From contig NZ_CP019508.1 in assembly GCF_002002865.1 (NCBI RefSeq), positions 2,522,501 through 2,586,500 of the forward strand: 64,000 nt of DNA. Direction: 5' to 3'. The notes under the pieces are model-generated. The model worked only from the letters and a program-made list of their open reading frames with translations. It did not search any database and had not been told where the DNA came from. Below are positions 49,390 to 59,998 of the stretch, in pieces; the stretch's first letter is position 1; every line of letters starts with the position of its first letter. The position numbers and the translations under genes were made by a program. Origin of the DNA: Brevundimonas sp. LM2. GTDB lineage: Bacteria > Pseudomonadota > Alphaproteobacteria > Caulobacterales > Caulobacteraceae.

Positions 49390-50136
49390 ATGAACACCGC
49401 ACACGACACCGTCCTGATCACCGGCGGCGGCACCGGCATCGGCCGCGCCATGGCCGAGGCCCTGCACGCCAGGGGCACCAAGGTCATCATCGCCGGCCGC
49501 CGACCCGAGGTCCTGGCCGAGGTCTGCGCCGCCAACCCGGGCATGGCCCATGCGGTGCTGGACGTCGCCGATTCGGCCTCGATCCCGGCCGTCGTCTCCC
49601 AGATCGTCGCCGACCATCCAGGCCTGAACGCGGTCATCAGCAATGCCGGGATCATGAGGGCGGAGACCCTGTCGGCCGGTGCCTTCGACCTCGGCCTGGT
49701 GGACGAGACGGTGGCGATCAACCTGCTGGGCACGATCCGGCTGGCGGCGGCGGTCCTGCCGCATCTGCTGCAACAGCCCTCGGCGACCTTCGTCACCGTC
49801 TCCTCGGGTCTGGCCTTCGTGCCCCTGGCCGCGACCCCGACCTACAGCGCCACCAAGGCGGCGATCCATTCCTGGACCCAGTCCCTGCGGACCCAGCTGG
49901 CCGGCACCTCGGTCAGGGTCATCGAATGGGCTCCGCCGGGGGTGGCCACCGACCTGATGCCCGGTCATGCCGAAGACCCCCGGTCCATGCCCCTGGCGGA
50001 CTTCACCGCCGAGAGCCTGTCGCTGTTCGAGGCCGGGCATGACGCGGTGCTGGTGGAGCGGGTCAAGTTCCTCAGCGGGGCCGAGGCGCGGGGGGACTAT
50101 GCGGCGGTGTATGAGGCGTTGAACGGGGCGCACTGA
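49390..50136 (+). CDS. Short-chain dehydrogenase/reductase
   Basis: The 248-residue SDR has the cofactor motif TGGGTGIGRAMA, SNAG (NNAG-type), the catalytic Ser in VTVSSGLAF and Tyr-X3-Lys in YSATKAA. Sequence style is DltE-like. AAGGAG precedes the ATG. The gene is divergent from HxlR and probably induced by an electrophile or quinone, as is common for HxlR targets. Substrate not predictable. Confidence 0.92.
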   Translation: MNTAHDTVLITGGGTGIGRAMAEALHARGTKVIIAGRRPEVLAEVCAANPGMAHAVLDVADSASIPAVVSQIVADHPGLNAVISNAGIMRAETLSAGAFDLGLVDETVAINLLGTIRLAAAVLPHLLQQPSATFVTVSSGLAFVPLAATPTYSATKAAIHSWTQSLRTQLAGTSVRVIEWAPPGVATDLMPGHAEDPRSMPLADFTAESLSLFEAGHDAVLVERVKFLSGAEARGDYAAVYEALNGAH

Positions 50137-50226
50137 CTTACGTCCCCCTCCCAGAAGGAGAGGGTCTCGGCGCGTCGATAGAAATGCTCGCCACCACGGC
50201 GGTTGCGGTCCGGCGCGCCAGCCAAC

Positions 50227-51552
50227 ATGTTGCGGCTCCTCCTTCCCGAAAGCCGCGCCGACATGCTTGCCCGCTTCTTCGCCATTCCCCTGTGGCAGCG
50301 CACCGCCGCCGGGTTCGCGCTCGGCATCCTGGCCGGTCTGATCCTGAGGGAACAGGCGACGGTCTGGCTGCAGCCGATCGGGGACGTCTATCTGAACCTG
50401 ATCCGGATGGTGGTGGCGCCGCTGGTGCTGTTCACCATCGCCTCCTCGATCGCCAAGCTGGGCGCAGGCGCGGGGGCGGTGCGACTGGGGGCGCGGACCA
50501 TCCTGTGGTTCGCCATCACCTCCCTGCTGGCGGTGCTGGTCGGCTTCGCCTTCGGCCATCTGATCAATCCGGGGCTGGGCCTGGCCAACCTGCCGCTGGG
50601 CGAGGTCAAGGACCGGGTCATCCCGACCCCGCTGGAGGTGCTGCTCGGGATCGTCCCGACCAATCCCTTCGCCGCGCTGAGCGAGGGCAAGGTGCTGCAG
50701 ATCATCTTCTTCTCGGCCCTGGTCGGGGCGGCGCTCGTCGCGCTCGGCGACCGGGCCCTGACGGCGCGGCGGCTGGTCGACGAGGGCGCGGCCATCATCT
50801 TCCGCATCACCCGCTGGGTCATCCAGCTGACGCCGTTCGGCGTGTTCGGCCTGATCGGCTCGGTCGTCGGCGGCTATGGCTGGGAGGCGCTGCTGCCGCT
50901 CGGCAAGTTCATCCTGGCCATCTACGCCGCCTGCCTGTTCCACATCCTGATCGTCTATTCGGGCCTGCTGAAGCTGCACGGACTGAAGGCTTCCAGCTTC
51001 TTCCGCGGGGCCTTCGCGGCCCAGCAGACCGCCTTCGCCACATCGTCCTCGCTGGGCACGCTGCCGATCACCCTGCGCCAGACGGTGGAGCGGCTGGGCG
51101 TGCCCCAGGCCTATGCCGCCTTCGCCGTGCCCCTGGGGGCCAACGTCAAGATGGACGGGTGCGGGGCCATCTATCCGGCCATCGCCTCGATCTTCATCGC
51201 CCAGTATTTCTCGATCGACCTGACGCTGACCCAGTACGTCCTGATCGGGCTGACGGCCGTCCTGGGCTCGCTGGGCACCGCCGGGGTGCCGGGCACCAGC
51301 ATCGTCATGCTGACCCTGACGCTGTCCACCGCCGGCCTGCCGCTGGAGGGGATCGGCTATATCGTCGCCATCGACCGGATCATCGACATGATGCGCACCG
51401 CCACCAACGTCACGGGCCAGATGCTGGTCCCGGTGCTGGTGGCCAGGGAAGAAGGCATCCTGAACGAGGGCATCTATGACGGCCACGTCGCGTGGCTGCC
51501 CGGCGACCCGGAGGCGGAGACCCCGGCGGCGGTGCAGGGCGCGGGCATCTGA
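50227..51552 (+). CDS. Dicarboxylate/amino acid:cation symporter (DAACS family)
   Basis: The 441-residue transporter shows the glutamate/C4-dicarboxylate carrier fold: IRMVVAPLVLFTIASSIAKL, the serine-rich re-entrant loop TAFATSSSLGTLP, and the substrate/Na site VPLGANVKMDGCGAIYPAI and GTAGVPGTSIVML. GltP/DctA types import glutamate, aspartate or C4-dicarboxylates. The exact start is uncertain: ATG 50227 is used, and ATG 50263 is also possible. The sequence to the right is followed by tRNA-Val. Confidence 0.9.
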   Translation: MLRLLLPESRADMLARFFAIPLWQRTAAGFALGILAGLILREQATVWLQPIGDVYLNLIRMVVAPLVLFTIASSIAKLGAGAGAVRLGARTILWFAITSLLAVLVGFAFGHLINPGLGLANLPLGEVKDRVIPTPLEVLLGIVPTNPFAALSEGKVLQIIFFSALVGAALVALGDRALTARRLVDEGAAIIFRITRWVIQLTPFGVFGLIGSVVGGYGWEALLPLGKFILAIYAACLFHILIVYSGLLKLHGLKASSFFRGAFAAQQTAFATSSSLGTLPITLRQTVERLGVPQAYAAFAVPLGANVKMDGCGAIYPAIASIFIAQYFSIDLTLTQYVLIGLTAVLGSLGTAGVPGTSIVMLTLTLSTAGLPLEGIGYIVAIDRIIDMMRTATNVTGQMLVPVLVAREEGILNEGIYDGHVAWLPGDPEAETPAAVQGAGI

Positions 51553-51625
51553 CTCTTGCCTCCCGGCGGCGACCGGGCTATGTCCCCGCCTCCCCGCAAC
51601 GACACATGTCTGCGGGGCCCGAGAT

Positions 51626-51700
51626 GGATGCTTAGCTCAGCGGGAGAGCACCTCGTTCACACCGAGGGGGTCGCAGGTTCAATCCCTGCAGCATCCACCA
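51626..51700 (+). tRNA. tRNA-Val (anticodon CAC)
   Basis: A 75-base tRNA runs from GGATGCTTAGCTCAGC to an encoded CCA. The acceptor stem GGATGC pairs with GCATCC. The D-arm contains GCTCAGCGGGAGAGC, the anticodon loop is TTCACAC (anticodon CAC), and the T-arm is GCAGGTTCAATCCCTGC. Its 3' end abuts the end of a small minus-strand ORF. Confidence 0.96.
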
Positions 51701-51868
51701 TCATCTTTCAGTGTCGGGTCGGTCGATCGCTTCTGCGTCAGGGGTCGCGGGACCCTGGCTGCCGGGAACCGGTCCGCCGCCCGGACCCGGCGCCGCCTCG
51801 CCGACCCGCGTCTGGCCGACACCGCGGTCCGCCTCGGCAGGATCGCCGTCGGACGGGCGGTCAGTCAT
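51701..51868 (-). CDS. Small hydrophilic Gly/Pro-rich protein (55 aa)
   Basis: ATG at 51868 overlaps the end of the upstream 55-residue membrane-protein gene by eight bases (ATGACTGA). The frame codes MTDRPSDGDPAEADRGVGQT followed by a Gly/Pro/Ala-rich tail with no hydrophobic core. Gene coupling and placement at the end of a probable stress operon favour reality, but composition alone gives little support. It resembles the product at 20125-20289 in size and character. Confidence 0.42.
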   Translation of the reverse strand: MTDRPSDGDPAEADRGVGQTRVGEAAPGPGGGPVPGSQGPATPDAEAIDRPDTER

Positions 51869-52028
51869 GACCGGTCATGCCCTTGGACGGATCGCTGGAC
51901 GAGGTACCGGGGTCCTTGTCCGGGGCTCGGGCGCTGCGGATCTTGATCAGGGCGAGCAGTCCGCCCAGCAGCAGCGGCCCGCCGATGACGACGAGGGCCC
52001 AGGGCCAGGCTTCGGCAGCGTTTTCCAT
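51861..52028 (-). CDS. Small single-span membrane protein (55 aa)
   Basis: The 55-residue product (MENAAEAWPWALVVIGGPLL, then LGGLLALIKIRSA) has one membrane segment and a polar C-terminal tail. GGAGAAG lies seven bases before the ATG. Small proteins of this form are common in Caulobacterales and sphingomonads next to stress genes. It is 58 bp downstream of the 182-residue gene on the same strand and probably part of the same operon. Confidence 0.65.
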   Translation of the reverse strand: MENAAEAWPWALVVIGGPLLLGGLLALIKIRSARAPDKDPGTSSSDPSKGMTGHD

Positions 52029-52086
52029 AGGTCTTCTCCGATAGCAGGGCGGTCCTCTGAGACCGCCCGTTGGGTGGACGGGGCCG

Positions 52087-52635
52087 CTAGCGGTCGCGAC
52101 CGCGCAGCAGGGTGACCAGACCGAAGACGGCCAGGCCGGCGACGGCCAGAGTGGCGACGCCGGCGACGCGGGCGTTCGACGATTTGACCAGACCCATCTC
52201 GGCCACCGGGTTGGGGAGCGTGCCCTTGCCCAGATCATCGACGATGCCCTCGACGAAATTGACCCGGTCGGCCAGCATCAGCAGCAGCCAGTGTCCCCAC
52301 TGGCTTTCACTGTAGGCAAAGGCCGCGCGACGGATCTTACCGCTCAGGCCCGACGGCGGGGTGGACTGGCCGACGGTGGCGGGGCGGCGCAGATATTCGA
52401 CCGACTGCAGGATCTCGACATCGGCCACCTGGGCCACGGGCGGGGTCCAGTTCATGCCGGGGCCGTCGTCCTTGGACCGGTCCCGCATCGGATAGGTCGG
52501 GTCGTTCTCGGGGTCCGCGTCGACGCCCCAGCCGATCACGGTCTGGGGGTCGATCCGGGGATGTTTCGCGTCGGGCGCCGTGTCGGCGGCGGCGTCGGCC
52601 TGTTCGCTCTGGGTCATGGGGATGTCCTTGCTCAT
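52087..52635 (-). CDS. Hypothetical protein with C-terminal membrane segment
   Basis: The 182-residue product has a polar, Asp/Pro-rich first 80 residues, a middle helical region (KIRRAAFAYSESQWGHWLLL, then MLADRVNFVEGIVDDL), and a C-terminal membrane anchor (VAGVATLAVAGLAVFGLVTL) with a basic end. Its ATG overlaps the stop of the zinc alcohol dehydrogenase gene by four bases, so translation is coupled. No named family. Confidence 0.7.
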   Translation of the reverse strand: MSKDIPMTQSEQADAAADTAPDAKHPRIDPQTVIGWGVDADPENDPTYPMRDRSKDDGPGMNWTPPVAQVADVEILQSVEYLRRPATVGQSTPPSGLSGKIRRAAFAYSESQWGHWLLLMLADRVNFVEGIVDDLGKGTLPNPVAEMGLVKSSNARVAGVATLAVAGLAVFGLVTLLRGRDR

Positions 52636-53777
52636 GCCGCGCTCGGGATCAGGACGGGCTTGATGCAGCCGTCCAGCTTGGAGGAGAACAGGTGGTAGGC
52701 CTCGGCCACGTCCTCGAGCGGCACCCGGTGGGTGATGATGCCCTTGGGATCGATCCGGCCCTCGCGGACGTGTTCGATCAGCTTGGGCAGGTGGCGTTTC
52801 ACCGAGGCCTGGTTGGCGCGGATGGTGATGCCCTTGTTCACGACGTTGCCGATCGGGACCATGTTGCCGGTCGGGCCATAGACGCCGACGATGGAGACCA
52901 CGCCGCCCTTTTTCACCGAGTTGATCGCCCAGTGCAGCGGTACGGCACTGCCGGCCTCCAGCTTCAGCTTCTTGCCGAACAGGGTGTGCCAGGCGTTGCC
53001 CGAGGCGTCGGCCCCGACGGCGTCGATGCAGACGTCCGGGCCGATGTCGGTGATCTTCTTCAGGAACACCACCGGATCGCCGATCTCGCGGAAGTCATAG
53101 ACCTCAGCCGGGCAGTAGGTGCGGGCGAACTCCAGCCGGTATTCGACATGGTCGATGACGATCACCCGACCGGCCCCGAACAGCCAGGCCGAGCGCGCGG
53201 CCAGCAGGCCCACGGGACCAGCCCCGAAGACGACGACGGTGTCGCCCTTCTGGATGCCGCCCATCTCGGCCGCCTGATAGCCGGTCGGCACCACGTCGGT
53301 CAGCAGCACCGCGTCGTCCGGGTCCATCCAATCGGGGATGATCGTCGGACCGAAATCGGCATAGGGGACGCGGACATATTCGGCCTGGCCGCCGTCATAG
53401 CCGCCGGCGGTGTGGGAATAGCCGAAGATGCCGCCGACGGCGGTCGCCTGGGCATTGGACTCGTGGCAGTTGCCGAACAGGCCCTGTTTGCAGAAATGGC
53501 ACTGGCCGCAGGCGATGTTGAAGGGGACCAGGACGTGGTCGCCGGCCTTCAGGTTCTCGACGCCCGAGCCGACCTCTTCCACCACGCCGCAGAACTCGTG
53601 ACCGAAGGTCATCCCGACGCGGGTGTCGGGCACCATGCCGTGGTACAGGTGCAGGTCAGAGCCGCAGATGCACGACCGGGTCACGCGGACGATGGCGTCG
53701 CGCGGATGCTCCAGTTTCGGCATCGGCTTGTCCACCACGCGCACGCGGCGAGGCCCTCGGTAATCCATTGCCCGCAT
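52632..53777 (-). CDS. Zinc-dependent alcohol dehydrogenase (MDR/FdhA-like)
   Basis: The 381-residue protein has the catalytic zinc site CICGSDLHLYHG with GHEFCGVVEEVGSG, the structural zinc loop CGQCHFCKQGLFGNC, and the Rossmann NAD motif VVVFGAGPVGLLAARSA. It resembles the glutathione-independent formaldehyde dehydrogenase branch. ATG 53777 follows GGAGAAG. It heads a minus-strand operon with two small membrane proteins, behind a promoter fitting the EcfG general-stress consensus. The alcohol or aldehyde substrate is unknown. Confidence 0.93.
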   Translation of the reverse strand: MRAMDYRGPRRVRVVDKPMPKLEHPRDAIVRVTRSCICGSDLHLYHGMVPDTRVGMTFGHEFCGVVEEVGSGVENLKAGDHVLVPFNIACGQCHFCKQGLFGNCHESNAQATAVGGIFGYSHTAGGYDGGQAEYVRVPYADFGPTIIPDWMDPDDAVLLTDVVPTGYQAAEMGGIQKGDTVVVFGAGPVGLLAARSAWLFGAGRVIVIDHVEYRLEFARTYCPAEVYDFREIGDPVVFLKKITDIGPDVCIDAVGADASGNAWHTLFGKKLKLEAGSAVPLHWAINSVKKGGVVSIVGVYGPTGNMVPIGNVVNKGITIRANQASVKRHLPKLIEHVREGRIDPKGIITHRVPLEDVAEAYHLFSSKLDGCIKPVLIPSAA

Positions 53778-53806
53778 CGTCTTCTCCAGTCTGCTTGAGA
53801 AGACCC

Positions 53807-53831
53807 AACCGGAGGGCTGGCGGTTGGTTCC
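53807..53831 (-). promoter_or_regulatory. EcfG-type general-stress promoter of the alcohol dehydrogenase operon
   Basis: On the minus strand, GGAAC (53827-53831) is separated by exactly 16 bases from GGTT (53807-53810), 30 bases before the ATG. Alphaproteobacterial EcfG promoters follow GGAAC-N16/17-(C/G)GTT. Downstream genes (a dehydrogenase and small membrane proteins) are of the type commonly found in that regulon. Confidence 0.6.
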
Positions 53832-54010
53832 TGTGCAGGAAACCCGACATTGGCGGGCAAGCCTTGCCCTTTGGCTCGAAGAACCCGGGTCAGAGTCCGA
53901 CATCTTTCGGCCACCACCACCATTCGGCCTTGTTCGGGGCGCAGAAGCCCCGCCCTTCTGAATCGACCCGCAACCTCGCCAATCCGGGCGCGGTGCCCTA
54001 CGGAACGCCC

Positions 54011-56137
54011 ATGCCCTTCCCTGCCAGTCATCCCGCGCTCGACCGCGCCCTCTCCGAACGCGGCTATGCCGAGCCGACCCCCGTCCAGGCCGCCGTTCTG
54101 GAAGCCGCCATGGCCGAGGACGGGACCGGACGGGACCTGCTGGTTTCGGCCCAGACCGGGTCGGGCAAGACCGTCGCCTTCGGCCTGGCCCTGGCCCCCA
54201 CCCTGCTGGGCGAGGCCGAGAAATTCACCGACTTCGGCGCGCCCCTGGCCCTGGTCATCGCCCCGACCCGCGAACTGGCCCAGCAGGTCGCCAGCGAGCT
54301 GACCTGGCTCTACGCCCAGACCGGGGCCCGCATCGTCAGCTGCGTCGGCGGCATGGACCCCAAGGTCGAGCGCCGGGCCCTGGAGCGCGGGGCCCATATC
54401 GTCGTCGGCACGCCCGGCCGCCTGCGCGACCATCTGGAACGCGGCGCGCTCGACCTGTCCGAGGCCCGCGCCGTCGTGCTCGACGAAGCCGACGAGATGC
54501 TGGACATGGGCTTCCAGGAAGACCTGACCTTCATCCTGGACGCAGCGCCCGAGACGCGCCGGACCCTGATGTTCTCGGCCACCCTGGCCCGCGACATCGT
54601 CCAGCTGGCCAAGACCTATCAGCGCGATGCCGTCCGTATCGACACCGTCGCCGGCAACAAGTCGCACGCCGACATCGAGTACAAGGCGATCCGCGTCGCG
54701 CCGAACGAGATCGAACTCGCGGTGGTCAACGTCCTTCGCTATTTCGAGGCCCCCGGGGCCCTGGTGTTCGCCAATACGCGCGAGCGGGTGAAGCATCTGA
54801 CCGCCTCCCTGCGCGAGCGCGGCTTCTCGGTCGTCGGCCTGTCGGGCGAACTGACCCAAGGGGCGCGCTCCGAGGCGCTGCAGGCGCTGCGCGATGGTCA
54901 CGCCCGGGTCTGCGTCGCCACCGACGTGGCCGCGCGCGGTCTGGACCTGCCCGACCTGGGCCTGGTCATCCATGCCGAGATCCCGGTCAACAAGGCCGGC
55001 CTGCTGCACCGCTCGGGCCGCACCGGCCGCGCCGGCAAGAAGGGCGTGTCCGTCCTGCTGGTCAGCTACACCCGCCGCCGCAAGGTCGAGCTGATGCTGC
55101 AGTCGGCCGCCATCGTCGCCGAATGGTCGGGCCCGCCGTCCGCCGAGATGATCCTGGAGAAGGACCGCGAGCGGCTGCTGGCCGATCCGGCCCTGACCGC
55201 CCCGGTCGAGGACGCCGAAGCCCTGGAGCTGGGCCGTCTGCTGCTGGAGCGCACCACGCCGGAACAGGTCGCCGCCTCCCTGATCCGCCTGTACCGCCAG
55301 AAGCTGCCGGCCCCCGAGGACGTCTATGACGACGACCGGATGAAGCGTCAGCAGGCCTCGGGCGTCAACGACCGCGGCCAGCCCGATGCGCCGTTCCAGG
55401 ATTTCGCCCGCGGCGGCGACATGGCCTGGTTCCGCATCAACATCGGTCGCGACAAGAACGCGGACCCGAAATGGCTGCTGCCGACCATCTGCCGCATCGG
55501 TCACGTGACCAAGCGCGACATCGGCTCGATCAAGATCTTCGACCGCGAGACCAAGTTCGAGATCACCAAGGAGGCCGAGGCCAAGTTCAAGGCCGCCGTG
55601 GCCGCCTCGAGCGAAGACGGCGTGACCGTCTCGGAGGCCGTGGCCCCCGGTCCCAAGGAAAAGCCCGCCAGCCGCTGGGACAAGAAGCCCGCCGGCGACG
55701 GGGGTGAGCGCCCCGAGCGCAAGCCCTGGGCCAACAAGACCGAGGGCGACCGCACCCCGCGCGGCGACAAGCCGGCCTTCGAGAAGAAGCCCTGGGTCAA
55801 GCGCGACGCCGCGCCGACCGGCGAGAAGAAACCCTGGGTCAAGCGCGACGCCCCCGAGGCGGCGGAACGCACGCCCTGGGCCGGCAAGGTCGATACGGGC
55901 GCGGCGCCGGCCAAGAAGCCCTGGGTCAAGCGCACGGCGGACGCCCCGACTCCCGAAGGCAAGAAGCCCTGGGTGAAACGCGACGCGCCGCCGGCCGCCT
56001 CGGGCGAACCGGCCTGGAAGGGCAAGCCCAAGGGCGGCGACCGTCCCTGGGCCGCCAAGGACGCGCGGGGCAAGCCGGCCGCCAAGCCTGTCGGCGACAA
56101 GAAGCCGTTCAAGGGCAAGAAGAAGCCGAACGGCTGA
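54011..56137 (+). CDS. DEAD-box RNA helicase with DbpA-like C-terminal domain
   Basis: The 708-residue protein has the helicase core: Q motif, SAQTGSGKT (I), PTRELA (Ia), TPGR (Ib), DEAD (II), SAT (III), and HRSGRTGRAG (VI). A DbpA/CsdA-like RNA-binding domain follows (about residues 470-530, WFRINIGRDKNADPKWLLP). The tail from about 545 is basic and contains four KKPWVKR repeats with degenerate copies (RKPWANK, RTPWAGK, RPWAAK). It probably remodels rRNA or structured mRNA. ATG 54011 is chosen since the helicase Q motif follows. Confidence 0.93.
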   Translation: MPFPASHPALDRALSERGYAEPTPVQAAVLEAAMAEDGTGRDLLVSAQTGSGKTVAFGLALAPTLLGEAEKFTDFGAPLALVIAPTRELAQQVASELTWLYAQTGARIVSCVGGMDPKVERRALERGAHIVVGTPGRLRDHLERGALDLSEARAVVLDEADEMLDMGFQEDLTFILDAAPETRRTLMFSATLARDIVQLAKTYQRDAVRIDTVAGNKSHADIEYKAIRVAPNEIELAVVNVLRYFEAPGALVFANTRERVKHLTASLRERGFSVVGLSGELTQGARSEALQALRDGHARVCVATDVAARGLDLPDLGLVIHAEIPVNKAGLLHRSGRTGRAGKKGVSVLLVSYTRRRKVELMLQSAAIVAEWSGPPSAEMILEKDRERLLADPALTAPVEDAEALELGRLLLERTTPEQVAASLIRLYRQKLPAPEDVYDDDRMKRQQASGVNDRGQPDAPFQDFARGGDMAWFRINIGRDKNADPKWLLPTICRIGHVTKRDIGSIKIFDRETKFEITKEAEAKFKAAVAASSEDGVTVSEAVAPGPKEKPASRWDKKPAGDGGERPERKPWANKTEGDRTPRGDKPAFEKKPWVKRDAAPTGEKKPWVKRDAPEAAERTPWAGKVDTGAAPAKKPWVKRTADAPTPEGKKPWVKRDAPPAASGEPAWKGKPKGGDRPWAAKDARGKPAAKPVGDKKPFKGKKKPNG

Positions 56138-56143
56138 GTTCGG

Positions 56144-56509
56144 CTATCGACGCTGGCGTTTGGGCGGGTCATCCTGGATCAGGGTGCCCGCCACCAGGCT
56201 GACCACGCCGGTGATCACGGCCGCCCCGATCCCGGCCCACAGGCCCTCCACCGCGAACCCGCCCAGGAAGGCCGCGACCAGGCCGATGGTGGCGGCGTTC
56301 ACGACCAGCAGGAACAGGCCGAAGGTCACCACCGTCAGGGGAAAGGTGACGAACAGCAGGATCGGCCGCACCACGGCGTTGACGATCCCCAGCAGCACCG
56401 CCGCCGCGATCAGCGAGCCGGTCGAGGCGAACGAGACCCCCGGGATGACGTAGGCGGACAGCCACAGCCCGAGCGCGGTGACCACGGCCTGAAGGATGAA
56501 TCTGAGCAT
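56144..56509 (-). CDS. YvlD / phage-holin-family-4 membrane protein
   Basis: The 121-residue protein has four hydrophobic segments and the pattern FILQAVVTALGLWLSAYVIP, GIVNAVVRPILLFVTFPLTV of the PF04020 (YvlD) family. These are widespread bacterial membrane proteins, named holin-like by similarity and not shown to lyse cells. AGGAG precedes the ATG. It is divergent from the CsbD gene and convergent with the helicase, six bases apart. Confidence 0.85.
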   Translation of the reverse strand: MLRFILQAVVTALGLWLSAYVIPGVSFASTGSLIAAAVLLGIVNAVVRPILLFVTFPLTVVTFGLFLLVVNAATIGLVAAFLGGFAVEGLWAGIGAAVITGVVSLVAGTLIQDDPPKRQRR

Positions 56510-56599
56510 CGTCGCACTCCTGCCTTGACGGAACCGTAGCCTTGGCCGTGCACTATCACGGCAGCCTCCCCGGCCCTCAGAGCATAAGGAATTTCCATC

Positions 56600-56908
56600 A
56601 TGACCGACCAACGCATCGAAGGCGCCGCCGAAGGCGCCGGCGGCAAGATCAAGTCCGGCCTCGGCAACCTGACCGGCGACACCAAGCTGCAGCTCGAAGG
56701 CAAGTTCGGTGAAGTGAAGGGCAAGGCGCTCGACGCCTATGGCCGCGCCATCGACAAGCTGGAAACCCTGTCGGAACGCGCTCCGGCCGACCTGCGCCAG
56801 CCGATCGACACGGGCCTGGACTTCGCCCGCCGCAAGCCGCTGGTGACCACCGGCATCCTGGCCGGCATCGCCTTCCTGATCGCCGGCTCGGGCCGTCGCC
56901 GCTACTAG
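56600..56908 (+). CDS. CsbD-family stress protein with C-terminal membrane segment
   Basis: The 102-residue product begins with a CsbD domain (RIEGAAEGAGGKIKSGLGNL, GDTKLQLEGKFGEVKGKAL), a family induced by general stress, and ends in a hydrophobic segment (GILAGIAFLIAGS) with RRRY, a layout like DUF883 proteins. AAGGAA precedes the ATG. A strong terminator follows. A GGAAC lies at 56530 upstream but no matching -10 was seen. Confidence 0.87.
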   Translation: MTDQRIEGAAEGAGGKIKSGLGNLTGDTKLQLEGKFGEVKGKALDAYGRAIDKLETLSERAPADLRQPIDTGLDFARRKPLVTTGILAGIAFLIAGSGRRRY

Positions 56909-56931
56909 GTTTCGACCTCAGATGAACGAAA

Positions 56932-56960
56932 GGCCCGGGAGCGATCCCGGGCCTTTTTTG
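56932..56960 (+). terminator. Intrinsic terminator of CsbD gene
   Basis: Nine-base arms GGCCCGGGA (56932-56940) and TCCCGGGCC (56945-56953) around GCGA are followed by TTTTTTG. It ends 52 bases after the CsbD stop codon and is a textbook Rho-independent terminator. Confidence 0.93.
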
Positions 56961-56964
56961 TTTC

Positions 56965-57132
56965 GTCTCCTCCCCGTCGCGTAGCGATGGGGAGGGGGAC
57001 CGCCCGCCGCTTGGCGGGGGGTGGAGGGGTTCTTGACGCCCCACCGACCTTTGCGCGCTTGAAGAGCCCCTCCGTCAGCTCGCGAAGGGCTCGCTGCCAC
57101 CTCCCCATCGCCTGCGGCGACGGGGAGGAGAC
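56965..57132. repeat. Intergenic palindromic element, TCTCCTCCCCGTCG type
   Basis: Left end (56965-57000) and right end (57097-57132) are imperfect inverted copies: GTCTCCTCCCCGTCGC and GCGACGGGGAGGAGAC match exactly, and each end folds on itself as CTCCCC...GGGGAG. The centre holds further short dyads (CCGCCCGCC/GGCGGGGG, CCCTCC/GGAGGG). It fills the gap before the clpA stop codon. Confidence 0.75.
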
Positions 57133-57140
57133 GGCGGTGC

Positions 57141-59459
<2,319 letters not shown>

Positions 59460-59472
59460 AGGGGAGATCCTC

Positions 59473-59805
59473 TCAGTCTTTTTCCATAGTGCACTGTAGC
59501 GGGTGCTGGTGACGGCGCGCCGTCTCGACCACCTGGGCGACCTTGGTTTCGGCCACTTCGTAGGTGAAGACGCCGCAGACCCCGACGCCATGCTGGTGCA
59601 CATGCAGCATGATGCGGGTCGCGTCCTCGCGGCTCTTCTGAAAGAACCGCTCCAGCACGTAGACGACGAACTCCATCGGTGTGTAGTCGTCGTTCAGGAT
59701 CAGCACCCGATAGAGCGAGGGCTTCTGAAGCTTGGGCTTTGTTTCGGTGATGGTGGCGGCACCCTGGCCACCCCCGTTCTCTTCACCTGGCCTTCTTGAC
59801 GGCAT
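59473..59805 (-). CDS. clpS: ATP-dependent Clp protease adaptor ClpS
   Basis: The 110-residue adaptor delivers N-end-rule substrates to ClpAP. After a disordered N-terminal arm, the core shows [40 protein letters not shown] and the C-terminal [10 protein letters not shown], with the residues that grip N-degrons. ATG 59805 gives the normal length; an upstream in-frame extension of 46 residues is not ClpS-like. It is the first gene of the clpS-clpA operon. Confidence 0.95.
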   Translation of the reverse strand: MPSRRPGEENGGGQGAATITETKPKLQKPSLYRVLILNDDYTPMEFVVYVLERFFQKSREDATRIMLHVHQHGVGVCGVFTYEVAETKVAQVVETARRHQHPLQCTMEKD

Positions 59806-59941
59806 GGACGTTCCGGTTGGCGTGTTCGAGAGCTGAGATAGGTGATGATGGCCTGATTTGAAGGGACGTCCAGTCACTTGCTGGTAGGCAGCGACGCATT
59901 GTCCCCTCCCTGGCCCTGCGGGGGAGGGAGGATCCAAACGC

Positions 59942-59972
59942 AAAAGGGCCCCGACGTTTCCGCCGGGGCCCC
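59942..59972 (-). terminator. Intrinsic terminator of the phasin gene
   Basis: On the minus strand an eight-base stem (arms 59946-59953 and 59964-59971) with a ten-base loop is followed by TTTTG, 27 bases after the phasin stop. On the plus strand it is followed by only CTTC. Confidence 0.75.
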
Positions 59973-59998
59973 TTCGATACGCAACGGACGTTTCAGGC

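Noticed and set aside
56144..56509. Holin-like gene as evidence of a prophage
   Set aside because: It belongs to the YvlD/PF04020 family common on chromosomes, and no other phage gene is nearby.
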